Source of the DNA: Rhizobium sp. Root1220
GTDB taxonomy: Bacteria; Pseudomonadota; Alphaproteobacteria; Rhizobiales; Rhizobiaceae
DNA: 64,000 nucleotides
Direction: 5' to 3'
Assembly (NCBI RefSeq): GCF_001426265.1
Contig: NZ_LMDG01000037.1
Coordinates: forward strand, 62,001-126,000
Part shown: in pieces, positions 1-8,670 of the stretch
Position numbering within the stretch: position 1 is the stretch's first letter
Layout: the number at the start of each line of letters is the position of its first letter
The notes under the pieces: generated by a model
What the model was told of the DNA's origin: nothing
Seen by the model: the letters and a program-made list of their open reading frames with translations, nothing else
Databases searched by the model: none
Position numbers and translations under genes: made by a program

Positions 1-106
1 CCTTTCAGCGAAGGCGTGGCTTCCGTCTAGACAGAATAGATGTGTTTAATACTTTAGATATTTAACGTATTGCTAATAATATTCGTCGATGCGGTAGGAG
101 GGTGCC

Positions 107-367
107 GTGTTTTCAAGTTTTATGTTTGCTGGATATTTTGCTGTCTCGTCCATTTTTCTGCTCGTTACCCTTCTTGAGGGGTGGGCAAATCGTGACGGAT
201 GGACGCTATACAGAGCGGCGGGTGTGATAAGCGTTTCCGTGTGGCCGCTGATGCTTGTTTTCTTCATGTTTCATGCTCGGCTGTGGTGGCGTTTTTCTGG
301 TTCGGCACATCCCGTTCTTTGCCATTATCGCATGGCAAACGGCGTTTCCCCACCAAAGAAGGCTTGA
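107..367 (+). CDS. Small two-helix membrane protein
   Basis: This 86-residue protein is not recognised by family. Two hydrophobic stretches, about residues 6-26 and 37-57, suggest a small inner-membrane protein, and the tail is short and polar. The start is GTG, chosen because a TAGGAGG Shine-Dalgarno lies at 95-101 with ideal spacing. It ends 74 bases before mnhA on the same strand, so it could be transcribed with the antiporter operon, but nothing shows a functional link. Confidence 0.6.
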   Translation: MFSSFMFAGYFAVSSIFLLVTLLEGWANRDGWTLYRAAGVISVSVWPLMLVFFMFHARLWWRFSGSAHPVLCHYRMANGVSPPKKA

Positions 368-441
368 GATGACGCTGGTCTTCTCCTAAACCTGACGAAC
401 GCTTCCGGCCCGGCCGGATTCCGGGCAGTCGAGGAGGGGAC

Positions 442-2820
442 ATGGCCGATGTCACGGCTCTGACATTTGCGGCCTTGTGTCTGCCTTTCCTAGCCGCCGT
501 CGTCGCACCTCCACTTGTCCGGGCGCTTGGCGCGAACGCGGCCTGGCTTCTCGCGCTGGCGCCGTTGCTTGCCTTCCTGCACTTCTTCAGCCTGCTTCCT
601 GCAATTGCCGGCGGCGAGGTCATCACGGGCGGTTACGCCTGGGTTCCGAGCTACGATCTGCGCTTCTCATGGCTGCTCGACGGCCTGTCTGTGACCTTTG
701 CGCTGCTGATCACCGGTATCGGTACGCTGATCGTTCTCTATGCAGGGGGCTATCTCAAGGGACATGCAGACCAGGGACGCTTCTTCTCGTTCATTTTTCT
801 GTTCATGGGCGCAATGCTCGGTCTGGTCGTTTCCGACAACCTGCTGATGCTCTTTGTCTTTTGGGAGCTGACCTCGATCACGTCCTTCCTGCTGATCGGC
901 TTCGACCACACGCGTGAAGCATCGCGCCGCGCCGCGCTGCAGGCGCTCGTGGTCACCGGCGGCGGCGGGCTGGCCTTGCTCGCAGGTCTGCTGCTGATCT
1001 GGAGCACCACGAACGCGACGCAACTGTCGACATTGCTCGCCTCTGGCGATCTGTTGCGGGCCAATCCCTACTATACGGCCATGCTGCTGCTCGTCCTCGG
1101 CGGCGCCTTTACCAAGTCTGCGCAGTTTCCCTTCCATTTCTGGCTTCCGAACGCCATGGAGGCGCCGACGCCCGTATCCGCCTACCTGCATTCCGCTACC
1201 ATGGTGAAGGCCGGTGTCTATTTGTTGATGCGGCTCAATCCGGCGATGGGGGGAACGCCAGAGTGGGAAATCCTGTTGCCGGTCTTTGGCGGCACGACAT
1301 TGCTGGTCGGCACGCTCCTCGCTCTGCGGCAGACGGATCTCAAGCTGAGGCTCGCCTATACGACCGTCTCGTCGCTCGGTCTCCTGGTGCTGCTGATCGG
1401 CTTCGGATCCCCTAATGCCGCGGAGGCGGCAGTGCTTTATCTGGTTGCCCATTCGCTCTTCAAGGGCGCACTGTTCATGGTGGCGGGCATCATCGACCAT
1501 GAGACGGGGACGCGCGATGCCACCCGGTTGCGCGGTCTGAGACATGCCATGCCGCTGACATTCGCGGCCGCTCTCGCTGCCGCCATCTCGATGGGCGGCC
1601 TGCCTCCGTTTTTGGGCTTTCTCGCCAAGGAGGAAGTCTATGCCGCGTTGGCCCACGGCGATCTCAGGTCCATCGTCTTTACGATCGTTGCCGTTTTCGG
1701 CAATGCGCTGATGTTTGCGATCGGCTTCGCGGTGGCGCTGAAGCCTTTTGTCGGCACGGTCATTGAGACGCCGAAGCACCCGCACGAGGCGCCGCCATTG
1801 CTCTGGGCAGGGCCGGTTCTCCTGGCCGTTCTCGGACTAGCCGGCGCACTTTTTTCCGGAATTGCCCATCACTACATTTCGTCTCCGATGGCCTCTGCGG
1901 TCGGGGGTTCGCCAGTCCAGATCAAGATTTCGGTCGTTCCGCATATCGGTGTGCCGCTGCTCCTTTCCGCCCTGACGATCGTGCTCGGCATCGCCGTCTA
2001 TTGGCAACTCGACCGCGCACGGTTCCTGATGATCGCGTTGCTGCGCAGGCTCGGTTCAGGGCCGGATCGTGGCTTTGACTATTTCATTGCCGGCTTGGTC
2101 CGGATTTCCCACCATGTGACCCGCTTCGTCCAGCCCGGTCGGCTGGAACTCTATGTCACCTGCACTTTCATCTGCGTCGCCGCCGTTCTTCTTGTTCCCC
2201 TGTGGCTGTTCGGCGAATTGCCGTCACTGCCGGCATGGCCGGTTGGCGTGCAGGTTCATGAATGGGCGATCTTCCTGCTTGCCGTGATCGGCCTTGCAAC
2301 AGTGGTCGTTGCGCGCGATCGGCTGACCGCAATCGTCTCCCTCGGCATACAGGGCTTTGCGGTCGCGATCCTGTACCTGCTCTTCGGCGCGCCCGATCTC
2401 GCCTTCACGCAATTCATGGTGGAGACACTGTCGGTCGTCATCCTGGCGCTTGTCATGACGCGCCTGAAGCTGTCGCCGACCGACCGGCGGCCGCCCGGCC
2501 AACGGCTCTTCGACTCGACCATCGCGATCGCGTGCGGCTGCGGTTTGACACTGCTTCTGATGAAGGCAACGGAGATGCCCTTCAACACGACGCTGACCGA
2601 ATTCTTCAACACCTTCTCGAAAACGATCGCCCACGGTGCCAACGTCGTGAACGTCATCATCGTCGATTTCCGCGGTACCGATACCCTCGGCGAGATCGCC
2701 GTCGTCGCAGTGACCGGTCTGGCGATCCTGGCGTTGATCCGGGTCCGGGCGCAGTCCGAGCGGAAGCTGGCGGAGAACGATCCGGATGCTCCGGAAGATC
2801 TCGGAGTCGAACGCCCATGA
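442..2820 (+). CDS. mnhA: Monovalent cation/H+ antiporter subunit A (MrpA/MnhA/PhaA)
   Basis: Largest membrane subunit of the Mrp-type cation/proton antiporter, which exchanges Na+ or K+ for protons across the inner membrane and supports pH and salt tolerance. The 792-residue product is homologous to NuoL of complex I. Visible proton-channel residues include Glu142 in FWELTS, Lys225 in FTKSAQFPFHFWLP, His250 and Lys256. After the antiporter module the C-terminal part (about 600-780) carries the MrpA-specific DUF4040 and MbhE-like segments. The start has a strong GAGGAGGGG site. It overlaps mnhB by four bases. A and B are separate genes here, as in group 1 Mrp systems, rather than the fused A' of group 2. 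Confidence 0.95.
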   Translation: MADVTALTFAALCLPFLAAVVAPPLVRALGANAAWLLALAPLLAFLHFFSLLPAIAGGEVITGGYAWVPSYDLRFSWLLDGLSVTFALLITGIGTLIVLYAGGYLKGHADQGRFFSFIFLFMGAMLGLVVSDNLLMLFVFWELTSITSFLLIGFDHTREASRRAALQALVVTGGGGLALLAGLLLIWSTTNATQLSTLLASGDLLRANPYYTAMLLLVLGGAFTKSAQFPFHFWLPNAMEAPTPVSAYLHSATMVKAGVYLLMRLNPAMGGTPEWEILLPVFGGTTLLVGTLLALRQTDLKLRLAYTTVSSLGLLVLLIGFGSPNAAEAAVLYLVAHSLFKGALFMVAGIIDHETGTRDATRLRGLRHAMPLTFAAALAAAISMGGLPPFLGFLAKEEVYAALAHGDLRSIVFTIVAVFGNALMFAIGFAVALKPFVGTVIETPKHPHEAPPLLWAGPVLLAVLGLAGALFSGIAHHYISSPMASAVGGSPVQIKISVVPHIGVPLLLSALTIVLGIAVYWQLDRARFLMIALLRRLGSGPDRGFDYFIAGLVRISHHVTRFVQPGRLELYVTCTFICVAAVLLVPLWLFGELPSLPAWPVGVQVHEWAIFLLAVIGLATVVVARDRLTAIVSLGIQGFAVAILYLLFGAPDLAFTQFMVETLSVVILALVMTRLKLSPTDRRPPGQRLFDSTIAIACGCGLTLLLMKATEMPFNTTLTEFFNTFSKTIAHGANVVNVIIVDFRGTDTLGEIAVVAVTGLAILALIRVRAQSERKLAENDPDAPEDLGVERP

Positions 2821-3236
2821 ACACGCTGATCTTCCGCACCATTGCCCCGGTGCTGACCGCTTTGATGCTGCTCTTCTCGGTGTTCGTGCTTCTGCGCGGA
2901 CACAACGAGCCGGGAGGCGGCTTCATCGGCGGACTGATCGCGGCCTCGGCGCTGGCAATCTTCGGCATTGCCCGCGGCGTCGGCTCCGTGCGCCGCGCCG
3001 TGGTCTTTCATCCGCTGGCGATCGCCGGCACCGGCCTCCTGATGTCCTGCTGTGCCGGCCTGCTGTCGCTCTTCTTCGCCGTGCCGTTCATGACCGGCCT
3101 GTGGGTTTACCCGGTGGTCTTCGGCGTCGAGGTGGCGCTCTCCAGCGTCCTGCTTTTCGATATCGGGGTTTACCTGGTGGTGGTCGGCGCCATCACCTCG
3201 ATCGCGCTGGCGCTTGAGGAAAGGGAGGTCGAGTGA
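2817..3236 (+). CDS. mnhB: Cation/H+ antiporter subunit B (MnhB)
   Basis: Small membrane subunit of the Mrp antiporter, 139 residues with about four transmembrane helices. It carries the GHNEPGGGFIGGL signature near residues 26-38 that is typical of MnhB proteins. The ATG overlaps the mnhA stop as ATGA, which implies translational coupling. Its stop overlaps the mnhC start as TGATG. The family member is needed for assembly of the full antiporter complex. Confidence 0.93.
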   Translation: MNTLIFRTIAPVLTALMLLFSVFVLLRGHNEPGGGFIGGLIAASALAIFGIARGVGSVRRAVVFHPLAIAGTGLLMSCCAGLLSLFFAVPFMTGLWVYPVVFGVEVALSSVLLFDIGVYLVVVGAITSIALALEEREVE

Positions 3237-3613
3237 TGGAGCCTCTCTTTGCGATCCTAGTCGGCCTGTTTTTTGCCGCGGCGGTCTACCTGATGCTGTC
3301 GAAATTCTCGATCCGCATCATGCTGGGCATCGCGATACTTGGCAACGCCGTGAACCTCCTGCTCTTTACCGCCGGGCGGCTCACCCGCGAGGTGCCGCCA
3401 ATCATTCCGCAACATCTCGATACGCTCCCGGCCGGCGCCGCCAACCCGTTGCCACAGGCATTGATCCTGACGGCAATCGTCATCTCGTTTTCGTTCCTTG
3501 CCTTCCTGCTGGTCCTCACCTACCGCGCCTATCAGGACATCGGCACCGACAACACCGACGAGATGCGTATCGCCGAGCCCGCCAACCCGCCACTACCGCC
3601 GCTGGGATACTAG
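3236..3613 (+). CDS. mnhC: Cation/H+ antiporter subunit C (MnhC)
   Basis: NuoK-like subunit of the Mrp complex, 125 residues with three predicted helices. The segment with NAVNLLLFTAG (about 35-45) and ALILTAIVISF (about 76-86) matches the MnhC/NuoK fold. The ATG start overlaps the mnhB stop by one base; a GTG three bases upstream is a possible alternative. The C-terminal tail is proline rich. It is followed three bases later by mnhD. Confidence 0.93.
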   Translation: MEPLFAILVGLFFAAAVYLMLSKFSIRIMLGIAILGNAVNLLLFTAGRLTREVPPIIPQHLDTLPAGAANPLPQALILTAIVISFSFLAFLLVLTYRAYQDIGTDNTDEMRIAEPANPPLPPLGY

Positions 3614-3616
3614 GAG

Positions 3617-5176
3617 ATGGCAACCCCAACCGATGTGATAGTCGATCTTTCCGCCGCCCTGGTGGCCGCGCCCGTTCCAATGGCGAATTGGCTGGCAATC
3701 GCGCCGGTCGCGCTGTGCATCGCGATCGGCGCAATCCTGCTCATGCTGCGCGGATCGCTGCGGCTGCAGGCCCGGATCGCCATTCCCGGGCTTATGGTCC
3801 TGGTGCTTCTGGACGCCTGCCTGCTGGCCCGGGTGATCGCGCACGGTCCCTTTACCATGGTCATGGGCCGCTGGCTGCCACCCTTCGGCATCGCCTTCAC
3901 CGTCGACGTTTTCGGCGCCCTCATGGCGCTGACGGCGGCGATCGCGGCTCTCGCCGGCGGCGTCTATGCGCTGGCGGATGTGACGGACAGCGGCCGCCGC
4001 TACGGTTTCTTTCCGTTCCTGATGCTGCTGATGGCCGGCGTCAGCGGCGCGTTTCTCACCGGCGACATCTTCAACCTCTATGTGTGGTTCGAGGTTTTGC
4101 TGATTTCGTCGTTCGGACTGCTGATCCTGGGGTCGGAGCGCGGCCAGATCGACGGAGCGATGAAATATGCCGTCTTGAACCTGATCGGCACGACGCTTTT
4201 CCTGATTGCTGTCGGCATCGTCTATGCGGTCTTCGGCACCCTCAACATGGCTGACATCGCCACCAAGGCGGAAGGGCTGCGCGCGACGGCGCCGCTGGTC
4301 ACGCTGTCGGCGCTGATACTGCTTGCCTTTGCCATGAAGGCCGCCGCCTTTCCGGTCAATTTCTGGCTGCCGGCCTCATATCACACGCCACGCATAGTCG
4401 TGTCGGCGCTGTTTGCCGGCCTGCTGACCAAGGTTGGCGTCTATGCGCTGATCCGCATCATGGTCATGCTGTTGCCGGCGGAACGCGAGCAACTGAGCCT
4501 GCTGATCGCCGCCGCCGGCGCGGCAACGGTCGTCGTCGGTGCGCTCGGCGCGCTTGCGCAGGACGATATCCGCAAGTTGCTCGGCTACGTCGTTATTTCT
4601 GGCATCGGCAACATGCTGATCGGTATTGCGCTAGGCACCCCGGGCGGTCTTTCCGGCGCGGTCTTCTATGCGGTTCACTCGATGATCCTGATGACCGCCC
4701 TCTACCTGCTGGCCGGGCAGACTGCGGCCCTTGGCGGCAGTTTCTCGCTGACGGCGCTCGGCGGCCTCTATCGGCGCAATCCCGGCTTTTCCGCCGTCTC
4801 CTTCATTCTCTTCGTTGCCGCCTGCGGCCTGCCGCCATTCTCGGGTTTCTGGCCGAAGGTAATCCTCGTCAAGGCGTCGGTCGATGTCGGCGCGTGGTGG
4901 ATGGCAGCGACGATCCTGATCGGCAGCTTTCTGACGACGGTTGTTTTCGGACGGGTCGTCATCCTCGCCTACTGGCGTCCGGCGACAGTCGGGGCGGGGG
5001 AAGCGGCAACGCTGGGCTGGCGTACAGCCCTGCCGCTGCTGGTGCTGACGGCCATCGTCGTCGGCTTCGGTATTCTGCCCCAACAAATGTTCGAACTGAC
5101 CCAGTCCGCCGCTGCGGGTCTTGCCGATCCGTCGGCCTATGTCTACTCGGTGTTCCCCGGAGGCGTGGGGCCATGA
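3617..5176 (+). CDS. mnhD: Cation/H+ antiporter subunit D (MnhD)
   Basis: Second large antiporter-like subunit, 519 residues and homologous to NuoM/NuoN. Conserved channel residues are visible: Glu159 in FEVLL, Lys241 in FAMKAAAFPVNFWLP and Lys272 in TKVGVYA. About 14 hydrophobic helices are spread over the whole length. It works with subunit A in proton and cation translocation in the inner membrane. The ORF directly follows mnhC and overlaps mnhE as ATGA, consistent with one polycistronic mRNA. Confidence 0.94.
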   Translation: MATPTDVIVDLSAALVAAPVPMANWLAIAPVALCIAIGAILLMLRGSLRLQARIAIPGLMVLVLLDACLLARVIAHGPFTMVMGRWLPPFGIAFTVDVFGALMALTAAIAALAGGVYALADVTDSGRRYGFFPFLMLLMAGVSGAFLTGDIFNLYVWFEVLLISSFGLLILGSERGQIDGAMKYAVLNLIGTTLFLIAVGIVYAVFGTLNMADIATKAEGLRATAPLVTLSALILLAFAMKAAAFPVNFWLPASYHTPRIVVSALFAGLLTKVGVYALIRIMVMLLPAEREQLSLLIAAAGAATVVVGALGALAQDDIRKLLGYVVISGIGNMLIGIALGTPGGLSGAVFYAVHSMILMTALYLLAGQTAALGGSFSLTALGGLYRRNPGFSAVSFILFVAACGLPPFSGFWPKVILVKASVDVGAWWMAATILIGSFLTTVVFGRVVILAYWRPATVGAGEAATLGWRTALPLLVLTAIVVGFGILPQQMFELTQSAAAGLADPSAYVYSVFPGGVGP

Positions 5177-5646
5177 TCGGCTTGCTTCTCAACCTCCTGC
5201 TTGCGATCGCCTGGGTTGCTGTCACGGGCGGCGCATCGGCTCACAACTTCCTCTTCGGCGCGGTCCTCGGCGCAATAGCCTTGTCGGTCGTGCGTGAGCC
5301 TTATGGCAGCAAGGGGTACCTTCGCCGGCTGCTCGCCATCCTGTCGCTGGCATTGCTGTTCTTGAGGGAGTTGACGCTGTCGGCGCTTCGGGTCGCTGTC
5401 ACGGTCTGCAGTCGCGACATGCAGCTGACCCCCGGCATCTTCGCGTTCCCGCTTACCGTCGACCGAGACTTCGAGATTACCCTTCTCGCCAACATGATTA
5501 CGCTGACGCCCGGCACGCTTTCGGTCGACGTCTCCGACGACCGCAGCACCCTCTATGTTCATGCCCTCGATTGCGCCGACCCCGAGGCCGTCAAACGCGA
5601 TATCGCCGACGGTTTCGAGCGCAAGATCATGGAGGCGTTTCGATGA
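5173..5646 (+). CDS. mnhE: Cation/H+ antiporter subunit E (MnhE)
   Basis: 157-residue Mrp subunit E. It has two or three N-terminal helices (about 1-60) followed by a cytoplasmic part with the LLANMITLTPGTLSVDV segment (about 103-119), which is diagnostic of this family. The start overlaps the mnhD stop by four bases, and its own stop overlaps the start of mnhF. No deviation from the usual family length is apparent. Confidence 0.93.
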   Translation: MIGLLLNLLLAIAWVAVTGGASAHNFLFGAVLGAIALSVVREPYGSKGYLRRLLAILSLALLFLRELTLSALRVAVTVCSRDMQLTPGIFAFPLTVDRDFEITLLANMITLTPGTLSVDVSDDRSTLYVHALDCADPEAVKRDIADGFERKIMEAFR

Positions 5647-6020
5647 TGTCGGCACCCGCGATCGTATCCTTCGCCGCCGCCGTTGCGCTGGTCATCCTCA
5701 GCCTTGCTTTCCTGCTGGCGGCCTGGCGGGTGATCGCCGGCCCGACGCTTCCCGACCGGGTATTGGCGCTCGACACTTTGTCCGGCACGGCCATCGGTTT
5801 CATCGCCGTCCTGGCAGTCAAGACCGGTTTTCCGCTTTACATCGATATCGCCATTTCGTTGGGTCTCGTCGGATTTCTGGCGACCGTCGCCTTCGCACGC
5901 TTCGTGATGTCGCGCCCGATTGTCCCGGAACGGGACAGAAAAAAACACGGTTCTGCCCCGAAAATGCCCAAAGTTGGGGGCAAAGGCGGCGGGCGCAAAG
6001 GCGGTAAGGGTAAGAAATGA
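5643..6020 (+). CDS. mnhF: Cation/H+ antiporter subunit F (MnhF) with basic C-terminal tail
   Basis: Mrp subunit F, 125 residues with three helices in the first 100 residues. The segment GPTLPDRVLALDTLSG (about 33-48) is typical of the family. It extends past the usual family end, of roughly 90-100 residues, with a strongly basic lysine/glycine-rich tail from about residue 98. That tail may lie on the cytoplasmic membrane surface. The start overlaps mnhE (ATGA) and the end overlaps mnhG (ATGA). A second in-frame ATG follows immediately. Confidence 0.92.
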   Translation: MMSAPAIVSFAAAVALVILSLAFLLAAWRVIAGPTLPDRVLALDTLSGTAIGFIAVLAVKTGFPLYIDIAISLGLVGFLATVAFARFVMSRPIVPERDRKKHGSAPKMPKVGGKGGGRKGGKGKK

Positions 6021-6349
6021 TAAGCTATGCGGTCGCGATCGTTGTGTCTTTTCTGCTGCTTGCCGGCTCCCTGTTCGCGCTGGTGGCTGCGATCGGCATC
6101 GTGCGGCTGCCGGATCTCTACACGCGGATGCACGCCGCTTCCAAGGCAGGAACGGTGGGCTCCGGCCTTCTTCTCCTTGCTGCGGGTATCGGATCGGGAG
6201 AGGTCGCTGCTCTTATCCGCGCGCTTGCCGGGTTTGTCTTTTTTCTACTGACTGCGCCGGTTGCGGCGCACCTGCTTGCGAAGGCGGCACACAAGGCAGG
6301 TTATAGACTGGGGCCTCAATCGGTACGGGATGATCTCGCTAAAAGATGA
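6017..6349 (+). CDS. mnhG: Cation/H+ antiporter subunit G (MnhG)
   Basis: Last gene of the antiporter operon, 110 residues with three helices. The signature GIVRLPDLYTRMHAASKAGT (about 27-46) is diagnostic for MnhG/PhaG. It overlaps mnhF by four bases. No clear intrinsic terminator follows; the next 440 bases are AT-rich and lead to mucR. With this gene, all seven subunits A-G of an Mrp antiporter are present in canonical order. Confidence 0.94.
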   Translation: MISYAVAIVVSFLLLAGSLFALVAAIGIVRLPDLYTRMHAASKAGTVGSGLLLLAAGIGSGEVAALIRALAGFVFFLLTAPVAAHLLAKAAHKAGYRLGPQSVRDDLAKR

Positions 6350-6794
6350 GAGTATTGCCGATTCAGTATTTTAAGCAGTTTTTTGCAGTGTGACATAGAT
6401 GTTTCAATGGTTAATGTTTAGGCAGTTGCCCATCAATTCTTGGAGAGCAGGCATTTTTCGGTAGATATATATGAAATAGTAATTGGCGTTTTCGCAAATC
6501 GGTGATATTTGGAAGTTCAAGTAGAGTTCTGATATTGAATTAGAAACACGTTGCTTATTTCCTCATTATCATCGCATTTCAGTGTTTAATTGAGGAAGTG
6601 ACCTGCGTGAGAGCGTACTAATTCAAAATCGGGCAGTATAAGAACGGGTTTCGGCCTCAGGAATCTAGGGGTGGATTTCAGTTTTCCAAAACAGGTAGCC
6701 GTAGCCTGAGTTCTTTTGCTGTTGGCTCTACGATGGCGGTCTTGGCTGAATAGGCTTTAGACCTTTCGAGCATGCAAACAGGAGAAACGAAATT
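6350..6794. other. AT-rich intergenic region upstream of mucR
   Basis: About 445 bases with markedly lower GC than the flanking genes and no credible reading frame. It probably carries the mucR promoter and a long leader. MucR proteins are known to bind AT-rich DNA and to regulate their own genes, so autoregulatory sites are likely here, but I could not define a -35/-10 pair or an operator with confidence. Confidence 0.5.
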
Positions 6795-7226
6795 ATGACG
6801 GATACTGCAGCCGGTAGCGGGCCGGAATTGCTGGTGGAGCTAACCGCGGATATTGTCGCCGCCTATGTCAGCAATCATGTTGTGCCTGTTAGCGATCTTG
6901 CCAACCTGATCTCTGACGTACATTCTGCTCTGAGCAGTACTTCGACGCCGCAGACTGCCATGGCGGTTGTCGAAAAGCAGAAGCCAGCGGTTTCGGTTCG
7001 CAAATCAGTTCAGGATGAGCAGATCACCTGCCTGGAATGTGGCGGCAACTTCAAGTCGCTCAAGCGACACCTGATGACCCATCACAGCCTTTCTCCCGAA
7101 GAATACCGCGAGAAGTGGGACCTGCCGGCGGACTACCCGATGGTCGCCCCAGCCTATGCCGAAGCGCGTTCGCGCCTCGCCAAGGAAATGGGCCTTGGTC
7201 AGCGCCGCAAGCGCGGCCGCGGCTGA
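6795..7226 (+). CDS. mucR: MucR/Ros family zinc-finger transcriptional regulator
   Basis: 143-residue regulator of the Ros/MucR family. These DNA-binding proteins control exopolysaccharide synthesis, motility and other surface traits in rhizobia, and in related genera act as broad AT-rich DNA silencers. The single zinc finger is visible as Cys79-X2-Cys82-X9-His92-X3-His96 followed by a second His. The N-terminal helix region (about 10-50) matches the oligomerisation part of MucR. An AGGAG site precedes the ATG. The gene stands alone between a long AT-rich leader and an intrinsic terminator. Confidence 0.93.
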   Translation: MTDTAAGSGPELLVELTADIVAAYVSNHVVPVSDLANLISDVHSALSSTSTPQTAMAVVEKQKPAVSVRKSVQDEQITCLECGGNFKSLKRHLMTHHSLSPEEYREKWDLPADYPMVAPAYAEARSRLAKEMGLGQRRKRGRG

Positions 7227-7246
7227 CATCGTCAGAATGAAATTGA

Positions 7247-7270
7247 AAAGCCGGGCGAAAGCCCGGCTTT
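7247..7270 (+). terminator. Intrinsic terminator of mucR
   Basis: A perfect 10-bp stem, AAAGCCGGGC paired with GCCCGGCTTT around a GAAA tetraloop, lies 20 bases after the mucR stop. The T-rich side of the stem is followed by GTCGTTT. It fits a rho-independent terminator. Confidence 0.8.
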
Positions 7271-7431
7271 GTCGTTTGCAGGAGAATGAACGAGGAAAAT
7301 AATCCCATTTATTTCTGCTGCCTAGCGAAATTGCCAAACTAAAACAACAAAAAGTTGCATGCGTCGGCTTTTGTTTGTCCCCTTTGCTGTGTAGGGTGTA
7401 TGAATTAATTCCTATTTGTAGGAGTGTTCAT

Positions 7432-7866
7432 ATGCCAATTGGAAACCTCTCCCTGCCGGACGCTGCCGCCGGATCCGTTGCTTTCGGGTCGGTGCAGGCC
7501 GACGGCGACCCTCCCGGTATCGTTCCGTCTCCGGCGACTCTGCCTGTTCGCGTCGTTTGTCGCATATGCGCGCAGATCACCACCGAGATGGTCATGCTCG
7601 CCGCACATCGCATCCAGATGCGGCGCGACCGCCGGCGCACCCTCTGCCACGTGCGCCAGATCGCTATGTACGTCTGCCATGTTGCCCTTCAGATTCCGCT
7701 CTTTGAGATCGCCAGGGCGTTTGGTCGCGACCGCACGACGGTCGGCCACGCCTGCCACGTCGTCGAGGATCGCCGTGATGATCCGGCCTTCGACGAGTTT
7801 GTTGCCGCAGTCGAACGCACGGTCAATTCCGTCTTCCGCACAAACGGAGCGCTTGGGCATGAGTAA
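7432..7866 (+). CDS. Stand-alone DnaA domain IV-like helix-turn-helix protein
   Basis: 144-residue protein whose C-terminal half resembles the DNA-box-binding domain IV of DnaA. Residues about 55-135 include helical segments and the motif GRDRTTVGHACHVVED, which matches the DnaA signature region that contacts DnaA boxes. There is no AAA+ ATPase part. The N-terminal 40 residues look disordered. A TAGGAG site at 7419-7424 supports the ATG. The stop overlaps the start of the DUF6456 gene, so the two are probably co-translated. The function is unknown; a DNA-binding regulator is the plausible reading. Confidence 0.75.
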   Translation: MPIGNLSLPDAAAGSVAFGSVQADGDPPGIVPSPATLPVRVVCRICAQITTEMVMLAAHRIQMRRDRRRTLCHVRQIAMYVCHVALQIPLFEIARAFGRDRTTVGHACHVVEDRRDDPAFDEFVAAVERTVNSVFRTNGALGHE

Positions 7867-8647
7867 CAGCAAGCCGATGGTTCGGCTGATGCGGTTCCTA
7901 CTGCGCGGCGAGGCGCAAGCCGGATCCTGCGAAGGGGGAGGGCTCTCGCTCCATCTCTCCGACGGCACACGTCATGCGGTTTCCCAAACGCTGCTGGCGG
8001 AAGCGATATCTTCGGGGCTGGCTGGCCGGGAAAATGGAAGGATCTTCCTTCGCCCGACTGCCCGCTCCTATCTCCGCCGTGCGGTTGCTGAGCGCGAGGA
8101 GGCCTTTATCGCGCAGCATGGCGCGCTCGATGATGTCCTGGCCGATGTGGATGGGACGACCCGGCGTTTGCGGATCAACAGGGAGGAGTCACCGCTTGCG
8201 AGCCTCGCGCGGCTCAAGGAGAAAAGCGGAAGCCCGTTCCTGCCGCAGCCCGCTCTCGCCGCCGGCGAGAGGCTGCTGGTCGATTTCACGCGGGGCCAGC
8301 TTCAGCCGCGGATCACCGCCGCATGGGAACCGCGGCTTTCAAGCGTCACCAAGGGTTCTCGGGGCGGCATGGCGGATCTGACCGACAGCGCGGCGGCGGC
8401 GCGCCTTGCGGTCAATCGCGCGGTCGATGCGATGGGGCCGGAACTGTCCGGCGTGGCGCTCGATGTCTGCTGCTTCATGAAGGGGCTCGAAGCCGTCGAA
8501 CGCGAGCGCCAGTGGCCCGTCCGTTCCGCCAAGCTTATGCTTCGCACCGCATTGCTGGCGCTGTCGCGGCACTACAATCCGCCGGCGCCGACACACCGGG
8601 CACGCATGGAGCATTGGGGGATGGAAGGCTATCGGCCGGAGCTATGA
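7859..8647 (+). CDS. DUF6456 domain-containing protein
   Basis: 262-residue cytoplasmic protein. The C-terminal half, about residues 120-262, resembles DUF6456 and has a helical segment with AVDAMGPELSGVALDVCCFMKG and a region ending in HYNPPAP. The N-terminal 90 residues may hold a degenerate winged-helix-like unit. The ATG overlaps the end of the preceding DnaA-like gene by eight bases, giving a two-gene operon. No biochemical role is known. It converges on the SufE-like gene, 23 bases away. Confidence 0.7.
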   Translation: MSNSKPMVRLMRFLLRGEAQAGSCEGGGLSLHLSDGTRHAVSQTLLAEAISSGLAGRENGRIFLRPTARSYLRRAVAEREEAFIAQHGALDDVLADVDGTTRRLRINREESPLASLARLKEKSGSPFLPQPALAAGERLLVDFTRGQLQPRITAAWEPRLSSVTKGSRGGMADLTDSAAAARLAVNRAVDAMGPELSGVALDVCCFMKGLEAVERERQWPVRSAKLMLRTALLALSRHYNPPAPTHRARMEHWGMEGYRPEL

Positions 8648-8670
8648 CCCCATGGGAGACCCGCGCCGCG

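Noticed and set aside
667..1785. Long minus-strand frame of 372 codons inside mnhA
   Set aside because: It is a shadow of a clear antiporter gene in high-GC DNA; its translation is rich in Arg, Gln and His and has no known motif.
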